NCBI RefSeq assembly: GCF_001522545.3
Contig: NC_031770.1
Coordinates: 27,584,763 to 27,648,762, forward strand
Length of the DNA: 64,000 bases
From: Parus major
Lineage: Eukaryota; Chordata; Aves; Passeriformes; Paridae
Direction of reading: 5' to 3'
Below are positions 22,801 to 34,359 of this stretch, piece by piece; the first letter of the stretch is position 1; each line of letters begins with the position of its first letter. The translations under genes and the position numbers were made by a program. Below the pieces are notes generated by a model. It was not told the origin of the DNA and did no database searches. It worked only from the letters and a program-made list of their open reading frames with translations.

Positions 22801-25495
22801 ATGTTGCAGCCCGACAGACTGCAGATAGCAGTTTAGACCTGACTCTCTCCTTTTCCCTGACTTCTACTAAACTCCCAGGTGGAATTCAAGGTGATGTTGC
22901 CATCTCTTGTTTGAGACCTTTTAAGTTTATTAAACCCTTACTCTCTCCCTATCAGATGCTGATGCTGTCTCTCAGGAACCTGTACTAACATGGTATATAA
23001 GACACCTGTTTTTGTTATGATTCCATTCAAGCTATCAATTTTCTTCTTTCTTTACAGCTACACTGAGCAGCAGTGATCTATTCACAGGTACACCCCTTAT
23101 TTAGCCTGTGACTTGTAAGTGATTGTTAAAGTGCTTGAGGCACCAAATGAGTATCTACAAGTACATTCTAAAAAGAGCAAAAAATGAATAAAAGAACAGT
23201 TTGCTGCATTTACAGTTAATTATCTACAAGCCTATTTTCCTCTCCCCAGAACCCAGTGGAGGAGTCAGCTCACATGCCAGACACCTCTGTGCTGAGTATG
23301 GCACTGAGGAGATTCAGCAACACGTGTTCACCACTTGACTGTACTCCCTTCATCTACCACCCATCATGCTTGAAAATTTAACAGTAAGCATCTAATGAGG
23401 CAGAGAGACATCAACTCCCTCAACCATCCTCTGACATGTTCCCCAGCATGTTCTTTTTGTTCATCTGCCTTCTGTATTTGCCTTTTGTCACTTAGAAAAT
23501 TAGATTCCTCCTCATCAGTTCCTCAGAGGTTTCCGATGGGCTGTATCACTTTCTTTTTATTTCCAGTGGCTCTGCCCCAGGTTCCCTGCACTCTGTCCCA
23601 GTGGGAGCCAAATGACAGCCATGGAGCTGAAGGTTACAAAGAGAAACCCACAAAATCAACTTGGTTTGCAGGCACCATTTTTTGTAGTGCTGTGTAAGGA
23701 CTAGACTTCTGCATTCTGATGCCTTTTAACAGAATAAGGAGAGTATTTAGACTGATAATTAAAGTACTAAACCAAGAAGTATTTTAGAAATGAGATGTAG
23801 AGAGAATACTTTTTTTTTACAGTTGTTGTAAAGCCCTGTTCTCTGGATAATTTGGTTTCATAAGAATGACTGGTCAATAGCTCCCTTTCCATGCATTCAG
23901 AATTGTGGGCAAGCCTGGCAGATGCCTTGTCTGCACATTAGGATATAGTGCACTGACTTTCCCATAGATCTTACCAGAGCAATCAGTAGCCTGGAGACCT
24001 CCAACCAGCTGGTTATGCAGCTGTCTAATAACTGTCATATTACCTCCTGCTAGAGGAGAAAGGGAGCTGAGGAAGATGGGGTGAGGCTAATTAAAAAGAG
24101 AAACTCAGAATACGTTGCTTTTAACTTCCCTCATCCTAGTAATTCTACTTCCTAAATTACTACAAGATAATGGAAAAAATTCCATAAAGCAACTGGGGGC
24201 AAATAGTGAAATGGCATCAGAAATCTATCCACTGTCCATCTCCTCCATATCTTTTTTTACACTCAACATTATTATAGTATTTTCAATCCTTCATTAAGTC
24301 ATTTTCCAAAAATAGGTGAGTAGCAGTAAAAGAAACAAAGAGCTGCTCTCCTCTTAAAGGTCCACAAAATGCTATACACAGAAAAGAGGAAGATCCATTA
24401 GAGTGGAGAGTGCACTGGAGTGAAGAGAGAAGCACTTACTTGCACTTCATGTTTGGAAGAGGAAGGATTACATTTATGGACATGTGGGGTTGCCAAGTTT
24501 TGGGCTGTGGCTGAAATATAAAGTTTAATGGCAAACAGAGTACTTTTTTTTTTTTGGAAGGATGAACTATGAGAGGTTTGTTTGGGGTTCAATAGAATTT
24601 GAACATTTTGTCCAAAGAGAAAATAAAACATTTAGAAACACTTTAATTAAGCAAAGAAATAGAATCAGAAAGTGAATGAAAAGGAGGCAGTGCATGGTTG
24701 CTATGTCACTGCATGTACATGGGGAGGAGGACTCCTCTAACAAAATTAAAAACAAAAATTTTAACCAATGACTCTTAGTCATGGGAGCTTGTTTTAACAA
24801 CAGAACTGAACAAAACTGAAGACACACCTATCTTGCTCTTGTCCTTTGAAGATGATGTAGCAGTTCTTTAAATGCTTACTGGCACAGAGAGCAGAAACCA
24901 TATAGATAAGTCTAATGTCCTGGCTAAAGTCAGTTTTTCACTTTGTGAATATGTCAGTCAAACACAAAGTGTTTCTCCTTTGAACTTCAAGAGAACAGCT
25001 CAAATCACAGCACACAATAGGCAGCAGTAGGGGCAGAAACACGTGAACACTCACAACCCAAACAGCCTACCCAGACTTCTTGTTAAGGGACAAACGAACA
25101 GTTCCTCATACCTTACTTGTGTGATTGACACTTATATCCATAAACTTTTTATTTTTCCAAAATCATATGATGAAGTCTCGCTGGATCTGTTAATAATTTT
25201 AAATAGACTAAAATGCACTTTAAAAAAAAAACAAACACCAAAACAGTCTCTTTGTGTCTGTTTGCCTGTATGTATCTGTGTGTGTTTGTGTGTACACATT
25301 CAAACATAGTTGTTCACTTACAATTAAATTCAAATTCTCAGATAAAAATTAGATCAGATGCCAATTGCATTCTAAAGTGAAAAGACAATTCAAGCATAAT
25401 TAACTGTCAGGATAATATCTACTCCAAAGATATTTCAGATGATAAGGTAAGATCCAGATACTTTAAAACTTTGGTAGTATGGGGTCCAAAAATTG
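16898..25495. other. No recognisable gene or interspersed repeat; AT-rich
   Basis: About 8.6 kb, the longest stretch in which I recognise almost nothing. The largest frames are 100 codons (23395-23697) and 95 codons (22701-22988), without domains. There is a 10-bp-stem hairpin at 18197-18223 (listed) and short CA-rich patches near 20655-20680 and 25245-25310. Undetected old repeats are likely. Confidence 0.5.
18179..18223. repeat. Direct and inverted TAATCATTAC repeats
   Basis: TGTAATCATTAC occurs twice (18180-18190 region and 18195-18205). The second copy pairs with GGTAATGATT at 18214-18223 to give a 10-bp stem with a 7-base loop. TAAT-core palindromes resemble homeodomain-type sites, but a binding role is only a guess. 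Confidence 0.6.

Positions 25496-25532
<37 letters not shown>
25496..25532 (+). repeat. 37-base poly-A tract
   Basis: An uninterrupted run of 37 A. The 250 bases upstream do not look like a reverse-transcribed gene copy, and no flanking duplication is evident. It is most simply a mononucleotide microsatellite. The 71-codon frame starting here reads a poly-lysine start and is an artefact of the tract. Confidence 0.9.
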
Positions 25533-25534
<2 letters not shown>

Positions 25535-26519
25535 AAGATAAATGACAGAGAGAGAAAGTGCAACAAACTTCTTTCAAAATCAATTAATCTTAGGAATCAT
25601 CTCAAAAAACAACCGCTTGTGAAAATTCAACTGACTGAAATCCAGCTCAGACCTTGGTATACTGCAGTCTCAGACTCCATCTCAAGCAGATGTGTCAGTC
25701 ACAGCTGAACTTTCTGTGTAAATCCTCTTCCACACAAGAGAGCAGGGCATGCAGGCAACTTGCTACATCTTTGTATAAAGACAGCTCATTTGCCAGGTAT
25801 TTGACAAGTGAAATCAAGGGTCAGAGAGAAAGCATGGAGTGTAGAGAGGAAATTTGTTCATGCTCATTATTTCAGTGATTCTCAATATTTTAAAAGAAAA
25901 CTCCAATTGCTTTAACTTCTTGTCTGCTGGTGGAAAATTTAGACTGAAGAAAACCCTGAAAGACTTCTTAGGGATTTTCTGACAAAGAAGGAAGAACATG
26001 TTCTGAAAAAGATGGAAATCTGAAATTCCAGTGGTTTACAGTCATATCCTAAATCATCAGTGACAAATTCTACTCCCTGTAGCTCAGAGCCAAACCATAT
26101 ATGAGAAAAAGAATGGCAAACTATCTGGCTCGTATCATCAGCAGGATTGTTACCTGGGATTCAAGTGCAGTGCTAAATTCCACCATCAGACCTGAGAAAA
26201 TGAGCATTGATAGAGAACAGAGGTTAGAATGTCATATTCTTAAAGAAAGCAAAAAGTTGCTTTTTCGGCTTTGATTGCAGGCAGTTCTGAGGTCATTATC
26301 TATCTTGGAGGCTGACCTTGGAACATCTTTTAGATAGGGTGAAACATAAACCAAGCATCTGCTTTTCTTTTCCCTGTGGCAAATAAATGCAAGAACACTG
26401 TCATCTAATTGGACTCTGTGGCCAGAAATATCAGTGAGGGCATTGGGTTATCCTTTTGTTACTTCCTATGTCTTCAGTTTTTCAGGACACAAACAATGAA
26501 AAAACAGAAAATATATTCT
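25533..26519. other. No recognisable gene or repeat
   Basis: About 1 kb of AT-rich sequence between the poly-A tract and the next LTR. The short frames overlap each other on both strands and have no known features. Confidence 0.5.
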
Positions 26520-26525
26520 ACTTCC

Positions 26526-27175
26526 TGACATGGTCACCAGAGCCCTGGCTAGCTCTTCGCACCCACCGACACTGTTCCAGGTGTGGGGAACAGCCTTGGA
26601 GAAGCAACTCCTGAGGCTGAACCTTTAGAGCTGTTTGCTCTATGGGAACAGGTGTCAGTGATCAAGCAAAAGGGTAAGGAGAAGGCACTCTGTATGGGTT
26701 CCAGTGGGAAAGTGTATCTTCAGGCTAAAGATGTCAAGGACAAAGACCACGGAGCACCTCTGCGCTCAGGATTAAATACAGGGAGGTTTCAGGGGCTGGG
26801 TATAAATTTTTAACCAATCAGGGACAAACACGCAAGGAGCACAAGGTGGGGTTTACAATACAGGAGCCAATAAGGATAAGGGAGAGGAGAGGACAGGTCA
26901 CATGGGCCAATGGGGCCTCCAGGATTTGGGGACTTCCAGAGGGGTGGTACAATCAGGGATTGGATTGACAGGGAAGGGTCTGGAAGAAGGGGTAGGGTTG
27001 CAGTGAAAGGCAGGGAAGGTTTGGGAATAAGGGGTTGGGTCACAATGATAGGCAGTGTAGGGGAGGATACAACTTAGGGATATACCAACTTGGGGAGAAC
27101 ATAGGGTAACATTAGAATAAACTATTAACATTGAGCTATTAACAATGAACTACAAAATAACTGCACACCACAACA
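26526..27175 (-). mobile_element. ERVK-like solo LTR, TSD ACTTCC
   Basis: The element is 650 bp and reads TG...CA. It is flanked by a perfect 6-bp duplication, ACTTCC at 26520-26525 and 27176-27181. On the minus strand it starts TGTTGTGGTGTGCAG and ends GACCATGTCA. It is the same family as 38781-39411: shared plus-strand blocks are ACCAATCAGGG/ACCAATGGGG (CCAAT boxes), CACATGGGCCAA and the G-rich U3. Minus-strand frames of 77 codons at 26810-27131 are Pro/Leu-rich translations of this U3 and not genes. The 6-bp duplication fits an ERVK-class integrase. No internal viral sequence remains. Confidence 0.9.
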
Positions 27176-27412
27176 ACTTCCTATTTTTCCTACTCAGAAT
27201 AATTCTGTCTGCTGACAGAATTAATAGTTGTTCAGTAGTTATTGCTGTTGAAATAGTAGTAGAGTAGATTCTTGGTAACGTCTCATTGTGCCTTATTTAA
27301 ACAAGAAATTTCTAAGTAGAGAACAAATATGACAACACAAATTTGAAGACAGGCATGGTCAACAAGATTGCTACAGGAATTAGGAGAGAATTAACAGGAT
27401 TTTAGTGGCTTT

Positions 27413-27455
27413 CTATACATATATTACATATATACATATATATACACATATATTG
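27413..27455. repeat. TATACA-rich low-complexity repeat
   Basis: Alternating TATA/TACA sequence about 43 bases long, imperfect. Confidence 0.85.
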
Positions 27456-30409
27456 CCTCCATGCAATATTTGTCCCAGGCCATAAAATGGTAAGATCTTC
27501 AATTGCAGATTCTTTTATATAAAAAAACATGCATAGGGAAAGAATTGAGAGGTAGATAAAAACCCTGACTGCTTTTCCCAATACAGATGGTTTAGAATAC
27601 AAAAGGGAACAAGGTCATACTACCTTTGGGAATGCTGCCAAACCTAAAAATTCAAAACGTATGCGTTTGTCATTAAAAATTCTGTTGCTCTGAAAAAGAC
27701 ACAGTTTGGGCTATTAAGTCATTAGGAGAAAAGACACTAGTTTCCTGACTGACACAAAAATCAGTTTAGGCATGACCTGAGAAGCTGCAGAAGAGCTACT
27801 GAGAGGGGAGCAGCTGAAAGCAGAAAGTTGGTCAGTGCTGATCCTGCTTTGGAAGAGCTGTGTGAAGCTCAGGACCAAAGTCAGTGGTGATACCCTGCTT
27901 GTGGACCTCAAGTGGATGCAAGGACACAAGCTCTGAGGTGTATTGGTCGAGACTGTGGAAGGACAGAGTAGCATTTGTCAGCCCAGCAGTAAGATCACAC
28001 ACAACTATTTAATAAACAGAAGAAACCATTAAAAAATTTATCTTCCCATGAGAATTGTTCTGAATCTTGTATCCACCATACGGAACATTCTGTTTTGCAT
28101 CTTGTATTCCAGGTTTAACAAGGAAAACACCCTTCTGTGAGATACAACTTAACCAGCCAACATAGGTAGTACAGTAATGAGATTAACTAAAACACCTTAT
28201 GGTACATAGGTTTCTCAAACAAAAGCTATGGCTGAAACACAGAGGCTTCTGGTAACAGGAGCTGACTCTTTGAGAAATGGATCTGAAGGAGAATGATGTG
28301 CAGAGACAAAAAAAGCTCTGGCAAACTGATCTTTACACTGAGAAAGCATGAGGCTACCAAAATTGTTTAGGCGTTTTCATGCTGCTATCACAACTCAGAC
28401 TGATAATCAGTGAGACACAGTCCTTGGACTTGATTGTCTGTCATTCAAACCTAGGACATTCTTGTTTGGTGTATCTTGATTTCACATTTAAGCACATTTT
28501 TATTTGTTTTTTTAACATATTCGGCTGAGATGATTACTTAAGTGCCTCATTTTTGCTGACACGAACCTTCTTCTCTTTTTGCTTCCAGATGGAAACACTG
28601 GTACCACTAGGGCAGGCTGCCCAGCCTGGTCAGGAAGCCTAACAGGAAGTACAGCACTCAGAAAAAACAACAGTCCTCCCCTGTCCAATGGGAAAAAAAA
28701 GAAAAAAGATTGATGACAAGGTCTCTAGATCTAGATTCACTCCAATTACATGAAAATCTTCTAGGGACTTGGTGGCATATGGACTGGGTAATGGCTTACA
28801 AATCCCTCTTCTGCAGAATGTTGGGTAAAAGTGTAAGAGCATGATTCATCCTGGTTTCTACTTAAAGTCAAATGCAGAAGACACAAATAGAACTCAGGAT
28901 GGAAAATAGCTATTGCATAAACAGCTGTTTTTCCTGTTTTTCTTGGTGGCAACACTGTAGGAAATAAAAAGACACCATCCAACCATAAACTTTGAAAACC
29001 CATGAGCATTCCGTATAATTTAACCCCAGCCTTGTGAGCCAGGTAGAGACATGAAAGGAAATACACTAAAGAAAACAAAATGCAAGAATATTGGGTGCTG
29101 TCCTACAAGGTTACAAGGTGCTATAGTAGGAAATCTTCCCTCTGGGACATTGAAAAAGCTGCTGATAAACCTTGCTGCCTGTGTCCATCATTGGGACAGT
29201 GAGTATTTCAGACTTTCTGTCATGCCTGGGAAAGTACAGGTTGCCCAAACAGGATCCCATGCTATGGGCGACAGATCTTCCTCACTGGACAATGCCTGCA
29301 GGGATTGCATAACTTGGAACTGCCTATTTTTTTTTCTGGGAAAGCAGCCTTCTTTGCCTTTTATATTTGTTAAGTGTGGAGGTGTTCCTTGGACAATGAC
29401 AGCAAGGCAGCCTTTCCACACTTTGAGGGTCTGCTCAGTGTTAGGCATGGTACTGATTCAGTACTTGTTTAAAAGCCACACCTGCTTTAAGGATTCTGGT
29501 GGGAAAGTGGAGGGAAATTTACTTTTTACAGCTACAACCCAACAAGCAAGTTACTAAGGAGTCTGCTTGGACAAAATGACGGACATTTCTTGAAGACCAT
29601 GCTCCTTCCAGTACATCAGATGTAATTAGAGGGAAGTGAGCTCCTGAGAGGCAGTGAATGGCTTTCTTGGCATTGTTAAACTCACATAACTGTATGGTAA
29701 CACATTAATTTTAAATGTCCACATTCACTACAGATAAACAAGTAAAAGCACTCGCTATGCTACAAGTGTGCCTTTCACATATACACTTGTGCTGGGGGCA
29801 AGATGCATTGATTGTTTTTAAAATTTATGAAATCAAGTGGTTTTTATATAATATAATTGAGTAAAAAGTCATTATGCATGAAGTTGCAACGTATATACTT
29901 CCATGATTTAAGGTAAATGAGTTGTAATGATGGACCAGCAATCAGAGTGATAAGCATAATGTAAAATCAGTCCAATAATTATCCTTCACCTATTGAATAC
30001 ACTTTACTTTTCAGTTGGGTAGATAAAAAAAAAGACAGCATTTAGGGAACAGTGTAACAGGTAAGTAAATGTATGAACTACTAAAAAAATGCACTCACTA
30101 TGGCAATGATTATTCATGTGAGTGTGCTGAACAATAAATAATTATCTATGCATAATACCAAAAAACTTGTTAGTCTACACATTGCAAAATGATAAAATTG
30201 TGATAAAAGCAGAGAAAAAGTGTTAAAAGTTTCTAACCATGCACAAGCTTTTAGAAGTGTATTGCCATGTAGCACAGTCAGCAGATGAATTTTCACCTTA
30301 CCTGTCAGAGCGTTTTATCCCACTTGCGTAGTAGGAATGAATGAGCTCTTCGATGTCAAAGCTGAATAAAAAAAAAAGAAAATGTTTTGGCAAGCTTAAG
30401 CCTTTTTCT

Positions 30410-30431
30410 TTGTTGTTGTTGTTGTTGTTGT
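30410..30431 (+). repeat. (GTT)7 microsatellite
   Basis: Seven near-perfect GTT units. Confidence 0.9.
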
Positions 30432-30721
30432 GAACTATCATGGGGCTCTGATACAAGCATTATTCTGGATGATTCTACCAACATTTTCTGCAGAAATAAC
30501 TCATCATATGGTCTGTGTGACTGTTATCTGCTGTAACCACTGCTTACAGGAAAACACTACCAGTAAACCAATACTCAGATTGGGTAAGCAGTTGTCTGCA
30601 GTGTATGCCATTGGGTCTGACTTCCAGCCTGCCAACTTTTGTCACTAATGAGCTTTAATATATTTAATATAGCATGTTAACCAAGTACAAAAATACCTAC
30701 TGTATCTAACTACTCAAATAT

Positions 30722-31240
30722 TTATAGATTCAGAGAGATTAAGGCCATAAGGGGAAATATCTCAGCTTGCCCTTCTGCATATCACAGGCCATTCAATTTC
30801 ACTGTGTCATCCCTGTGTTAAGCCAAATTATTCATGTTTGATTGAAGCATATATTTCAGGAAGTCTTGATCTGAATATATAGGTAGAAAGGAAAGAATCT
30901 CTCCTTTTGTAATGTTTTCCCACTGGTTAATGCCCATACTTTTAAGTTTTCCCTAATTTCTCATTTAAATTTTTCTAGTTTCTGTTTCCAGACATTGGTT
31001 CTTGTAATACTTTTCTTGGCTAAGACACATACCCTTTTAGATCCATATTTACCTCCACAAAGACATAGTATTTAACAAATTCACATTCCTTTCTGCTTCT
31101 TAACAAGCTCAACTGATCCAGCTCTTCCCTTACAGCATCTTCTCCACCCCTCAACAGCATTTGCAGCTCTTTTATACACTGTCCAAAATAGCTGTGACCA
31201 TGATTTGATCATCCATCTCATCAAGGCCACATTTAGGAGT
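30722..31240 (-). mobile_element. Ancient CR1-type LINE, 3' region
   Basis: The plus strand begins ATAGATTCAGAGAGATTAAGG (30723 on). It then has CATATCACAGGCCATT near 30780, a ...CACTGGTTAATGCCC block near 30920, TTCTCATTTAAATTTTTCTA near 30960 and CAGACATTGGTTCTTGTAAT near 30990. In order and spacing these follow the complement of the abundant reptile and bird CR1 3' end (ATAGATTCATAGATTCTAAGG..., ACACAGGCCAT, CAATGGTTAAT, CCAGCCATTGGATCTTGTTA). Divergence is high, so the copy is old. It probably belongs to the same insertion as the RT piece at 31930-32340, which has the same orientation and lies upstream in LINE order. Confidence 0.75.
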
Positions 31241-31410
31241 TAATCTTCCCCCTGCTTTTCCCATTCATACAACAAAGATCTCACCACTTCTTCCCTCCAC
31301 AGCAGCATACTGGATATTTCCATTTGACACTGTTCAAATCTCCTTCCAAGAGTGGCTGCTGTCCATGGTACTGCTCTCCCTTACACCCAGAGAGTGAGAT
31401 ACTGCCTCTT

Positions 31411-31499
31411 AGAACCACAGGACCACTTAGGTTGGAACAAAACAATTTAAGATCATTGAGTCCAACCACAAAAATAACACTGCTATGTCCATCACTAGA
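31411..31499 (-). mobile_element. Younger CR1 3'-end fragment
   Basis: The plus strand reads ACTTAGGTTGGAACAAAACA (31425-31444), then AAGATCATTGAGTCCAACCA (31449-31468), then ACACTGCTATGTCCATCACTA (31477 on). This is the complement of the common avian CR1 3' end (TTTAGGTTGGAAAAGACC, AAGATCATCGAGTCCAACC, ACACTGCCAAGTCCACCACTA). It is about 90 bp, short and 5'-truncated, as CR1 copies usually are. It is less diverged than the CR1 pieces on either side, so it inserted later. Confidence 0.8.
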
Positions 31500-31929
31500 T
31501 GCTAATTTATGCTGAATTTTCACTCAGATTGGTTCAATACAGTAGTACTATCATCTGTGGAAGAGAGAGGAGATGGCAAACACTCTATGGAGTCATTTAT
31601 GCGAGAGAAAAAGCTTTTAGTAAAGACTGTAAGTCAAACTCATTCTTCTGCAGAGGAAGTTTTAATGCCCCTGGATATGAAAGTCTAACAAAACATTGTT
31701 TACAACAAGACTCAACTTAGTTCCTTGGAAGGGAATGAGGTGAAATCTATGTGTTAAAAAATGGTTGTTTCAGGGAATACCTCTGAGGACTTAAATTCTT
31801 ATATAATGAAGACTTTTTCTGGGGCTGGGAATACTACCACCTGATCCAATGGAATCTGATTTCTCTGTGCTGCTACCATGTCATCATTTTTAACACTCCA
31901 CTCAATGTTACATCTCTTATGAGTTGTTT

Positions 31930-32340
31930 GTCTGGGTTTTTAAAAATTATTTACTGTCACATGATTGATAAAAATGAAAAGGACTGGGTTTGATATTGAT
32001 GCTTCTTGTACTCTGTTTAGAAACAATCTCATTCAATGATGTTTCCTTGCTGACAGCTAGCATTTGAAATTGTCAGATGCCCAGCTTTGATCTATTCAGT
32101 GTTAACTTTATGATACTACATAGTGCTTTTCATTAAAACAATTTCATGTGATACTAAATCAAATGCCATACAAAAGTCTATTATGTCTGTGCAGTTTCTC
32201 TCATCAACTAAACTTATAATTCCATCAAAGGATGAAATCGGGCTTTCTTGACAAGATCTATTTTTCATTAAGAAAATATTGACTAGTTTTAATTCTATTA
32301 CCACACTTAATCTTGCATCAACTGATTTCTGCATCAATTT
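31930..32340 (-). mobile_element. Ancient CR1-type LINE, RT-coding remnant
   Basis: The minus-strand frame at 32116-32337 contains SFDGIISLVDE (residues 36-46) and then DFCMAFDLVSH (54-64; AFDLVSH is at 32146-32166). This matches the CR1 reverse-transcriptase motif A region, AFYDEVT.LVDEG...VVYLDFSKAFDTVSH. Further along the minus strand, around 31960-31990, a frame reads NPVLFIFINH, matching the later block GPVLFNIFIND. The sequence between these blocks is shortened and frameshifted. It is a clear LINE pseudogene and lies upstream, in element order, of the 3' part at 30722-31240. The element is too decayed to be active. Confidence 0.75.
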
Positions 32341-32360
32341 ATTTTGCTGGGTTTTTTATG

Positions 32361-32390
32361 TTGGTTTTGGTTGGTTGGTTGGTTGATTGG
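32361..32390 (+). repeat. (TTGG)n microsatellite
   Basis: Imperfect TTGG units next to the left flank of the LTR at 32421. Confidence 0.9.
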
Positions 32391-32420
32391 TAGGTTTTTT
32401 ACCAAGGAGTCTTATCAGGC

Positions 32421-33075
32421 TGTCCTGGGGTGACTTTATGATGCTTGCATCCCCAGTTTCCTGGTTTATGTTACATATTAAGTTCATACTTTAAGACTGC
32501 CTCTGAGAACGAAGAGGGGAAGAAGAAGCACACAGTTTATGTTGAGGAAAAACACTGACTGCCCTGCATCCTGCTCCTGGACTGTGGTGTCTGCAGCATG
32601 GACAGACAGCGGGACAGAGCCCTCCTTTGCTTTTAGTTAGCTTTTAGTTAGCTTTAGTTTTAGCTAGATGAGGCAGACGAGTTCCCTGGATTTTTTTTCT
32701 TTAACTTTTTTCTTGGATCTGTTCAAACCTGCTCTGAACAGAAAAAAACCCAGACAATCTCTGGGAGCTCATGCCTGTGGCCCACCAGGGTCTGGGCCTT
32801 GGCACTTTCCAGCCCTGGAGGGACTGATAAGAACCTGAGCGAGCCGAGCTACACCGCATGAAAAAGACTTTTTCCTGGATTTGCCACTTCATCAAACAGC
32901 GAGAGGTTTTATTGTTTAATATTATTCAAATTCTGTTAAATAAACAGGTTTTTTTCACTTCTCTCCAAGAAATGTCTTTTCCCAAACCAGCTCGGGGGAG
33001 GGACTGTTTGAATTTGCTTTTTCTGGGGGGACCCCATTTGGAGGTTATCTCCCAAATTTGCCCTAAACCAGGACA
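32421..33075 (+). mobile_element. ERVL-like solo LTR, TSD CAGGC
   Basis: The element is 655 bp with matching ends TGTCCTGG...CCAGGACA. It is bounded by a perfect 5-bp duplication, CAGGC at 32416-32420 and 33076-33080. The poly-A signal AATAAA is at 32939-32944, leaving about 130 bp of U5. The U3/R region has a tandem pair TTTTAGTTAGC (32632-32653). Frames at 32858-33289 and 32926-33123 run through U5 or past the LTR end and are not genes. A 5-bp duplication and these ends fit avian ERVL-type LTRs. No internal sequence remains. Confidence 0.9.
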
Positions 33076-33080
33076 CAGGC

Positions 33081-33746
33081 TAACTGCACTATGCTTATCT
33101 TCTATCTTCAGGCTAGCTAACACACGTGCCCTTTCTGATCACTGGGATGGTTTTAACAAATGCCCACACTTAGTGAATTGCAGTGGCATTCTTATATTCA
33201 GACAAAAAATAATGTCATTGAGTCAGAAAACTCCTTGGGCAGCTCCTCTGGGGGTCTTTGGTAGAGGTTATCACTATTACTGCTTATGAAGTTAAACTTC
33301 TACATAATTTTCACTCCTCCTTAGATGTCTACACATGTAGACATCATGATGACAGCCTGGCTAGCTCTCAGCAGTGCCCTTTATTGCAAGTTGGCCCTGC
33401 AAAATCACCTTGGCTACATCATAAAATGCAGTGAGAAAGGTGTCTATTTTTCTATGACTCGCATATATGACATGTAGTGATATGCTGAAAAAAACTAGGA
33501 GCAGAAACCTGTGAAAATCCTCACACGAATTGAGACATATTATGCTGGTAGCCAGGGTGGTAGAATGAGACCTGTACTTGGAGAGAACCCAAGGAGACCG
33601 TGGACTGTTGCTCCTTTCCTTGTAAAGACTTTTTCTAATTTTGACAGCAAGGACACAGGGCTGCAAACACCACCAGGGGTAAAGTGGGGTGATTTGTTGA
33701 TCAAAATTCCCCCCTTTATCATTTATTTTCTGGGAAATTACACAAG
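33081..33746. other. Spacer between two solo LTRs
   Basis: About 670 bases of ordinary sequence with overlapping short frames on both strands (the longest is 101 codons, 33361-33666, minus). There is a small palindrome TCTACACATGTAGA at 33328-33341. Nothing is recognisable as a gene or viral internal region. Confidence 0.5.
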
Positions 33747-33751
33747 CAGTC

Positions 33752-34354
33752 TGGTGTGATTTAAGCCCAGCTGGAAATTTAAGCCTGAAGCAGCTGTTTC
33801 CCTCTCCCTACTCCCTCAGCTGAGAGAGACAAAAGACAGAGCTCCTGGCTTGAGATGAGAAAAGTCTACTGCAAATAAGAAAAAAAAATAAGAAAAAAGA
33901 AAAGTAACAGCAACAATATTAATGACAAAAGTACATAAAATGAGAATTATTTACATATGAGAAATGCTCACTGGTCTGTCCTGGGGCAATGTGGCCCCTG
34001 AGACAGAGAACAAAATGACCACTGGACCCTTCACACACACATTTTCTTCCCCAAGCCCAGGACAATGGAAAATGGTGACCAATGGACAGTTTGCACCCAT
34101 GTTTTCCCCCAAGCTCAAAACAATGAAAAATGCCCCAACTCACCAACCCTCCTGCTGGCAGCAGTGGTATCCCACCACTGCTCCATTTGCTGCTTGTTCC
34201 CCCAGAAAAGGAACAAAATGGTGGCGTAACCTCCTGTATTCCACCTTTTTATTCCACCCAAAGTCAGGCCCTCTTCCTCTCAGAAGTGACAAACCCTTAT
34301 TTCCATACCATAGCAAAGATGAGGATGATATAGAATAACCCAGACATGTTCACA
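33752..34354 (-). mobile_element. ERVL-like solo LTR, TSD CAGTC
   Basis: The element is 603 bp and flanked by a perfect 5-bp duplication, CAGTC at 33747-33751 and 34355-34359. The plus-strand start TGGTGTGATTTAAGCCCAGC lines up with the complement of the common avian ERVL LTR end (TCGTGGTTTAAGCCCAGC). On the minus strand it starts TGTGAACATGTC. U3 carries about three ~60-bp imperfect tandem repeats (33968-34138, listed). A CAAATAAGAAAAA-type A-rich run lies at 33874-33905. Frames of 124 codons (33964-34338) and 75 codons read through the U3 repeats and are not genes. Confidence 0.85.
33968..34138 (-). repeat. Three ~60-bp imperfect tandem repeats in LTR U3
   Basis: Successive units share CACTGGNC at the start, a middle block ATTTTC/GTTTTCCCCCAAGC and an end AAAATG(GTG)ACC. 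The starts are near 33969, 34021 and 34081. The second and third units align well over their length; the first aligns mainly at its ends. Such repeats in U3 usually act as enhancers in retroviruses, but no activity can be claimed here. Confidence 0.7.
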
Positions 34355-34359
34355 CAGTC

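Larger units (their letters stand above)
27182..30719. other. No recognisable gene; small repeats only
   Basis: About 3.5 kb holding a TATACA-rich patch (27413-27455) and a GTT run (30410-30431). The 168-codon frame at 29051-29557 is one of the longest in the window, but it has no domain that I recognise, overlaps an 86-codon frame on the other strand and lacks any sign of being an exon. I leave it unannotated. Confidence 0.5.

Noticed and set aside
25496..25532. Poly-A as the tail of a processed pseudogene
   Set aside because: Upstream sequence shows no transcript-like content, and no target duplication is seen. The same holds for the tract at 49291-49319.
29051..29557. 168-codon open frame as a gene
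   Set aside because: No recognisable domain, overlaps an opposite-strand frame and lies in AT-rich DNA without exon context.
33977..34063. TGTCCTGGG...CCCAGGACA as an 87-bp element of its own
   Set aside because: It lies inside the U3 repeats of the LTR at 33752-34354 and has no flanking duplication.
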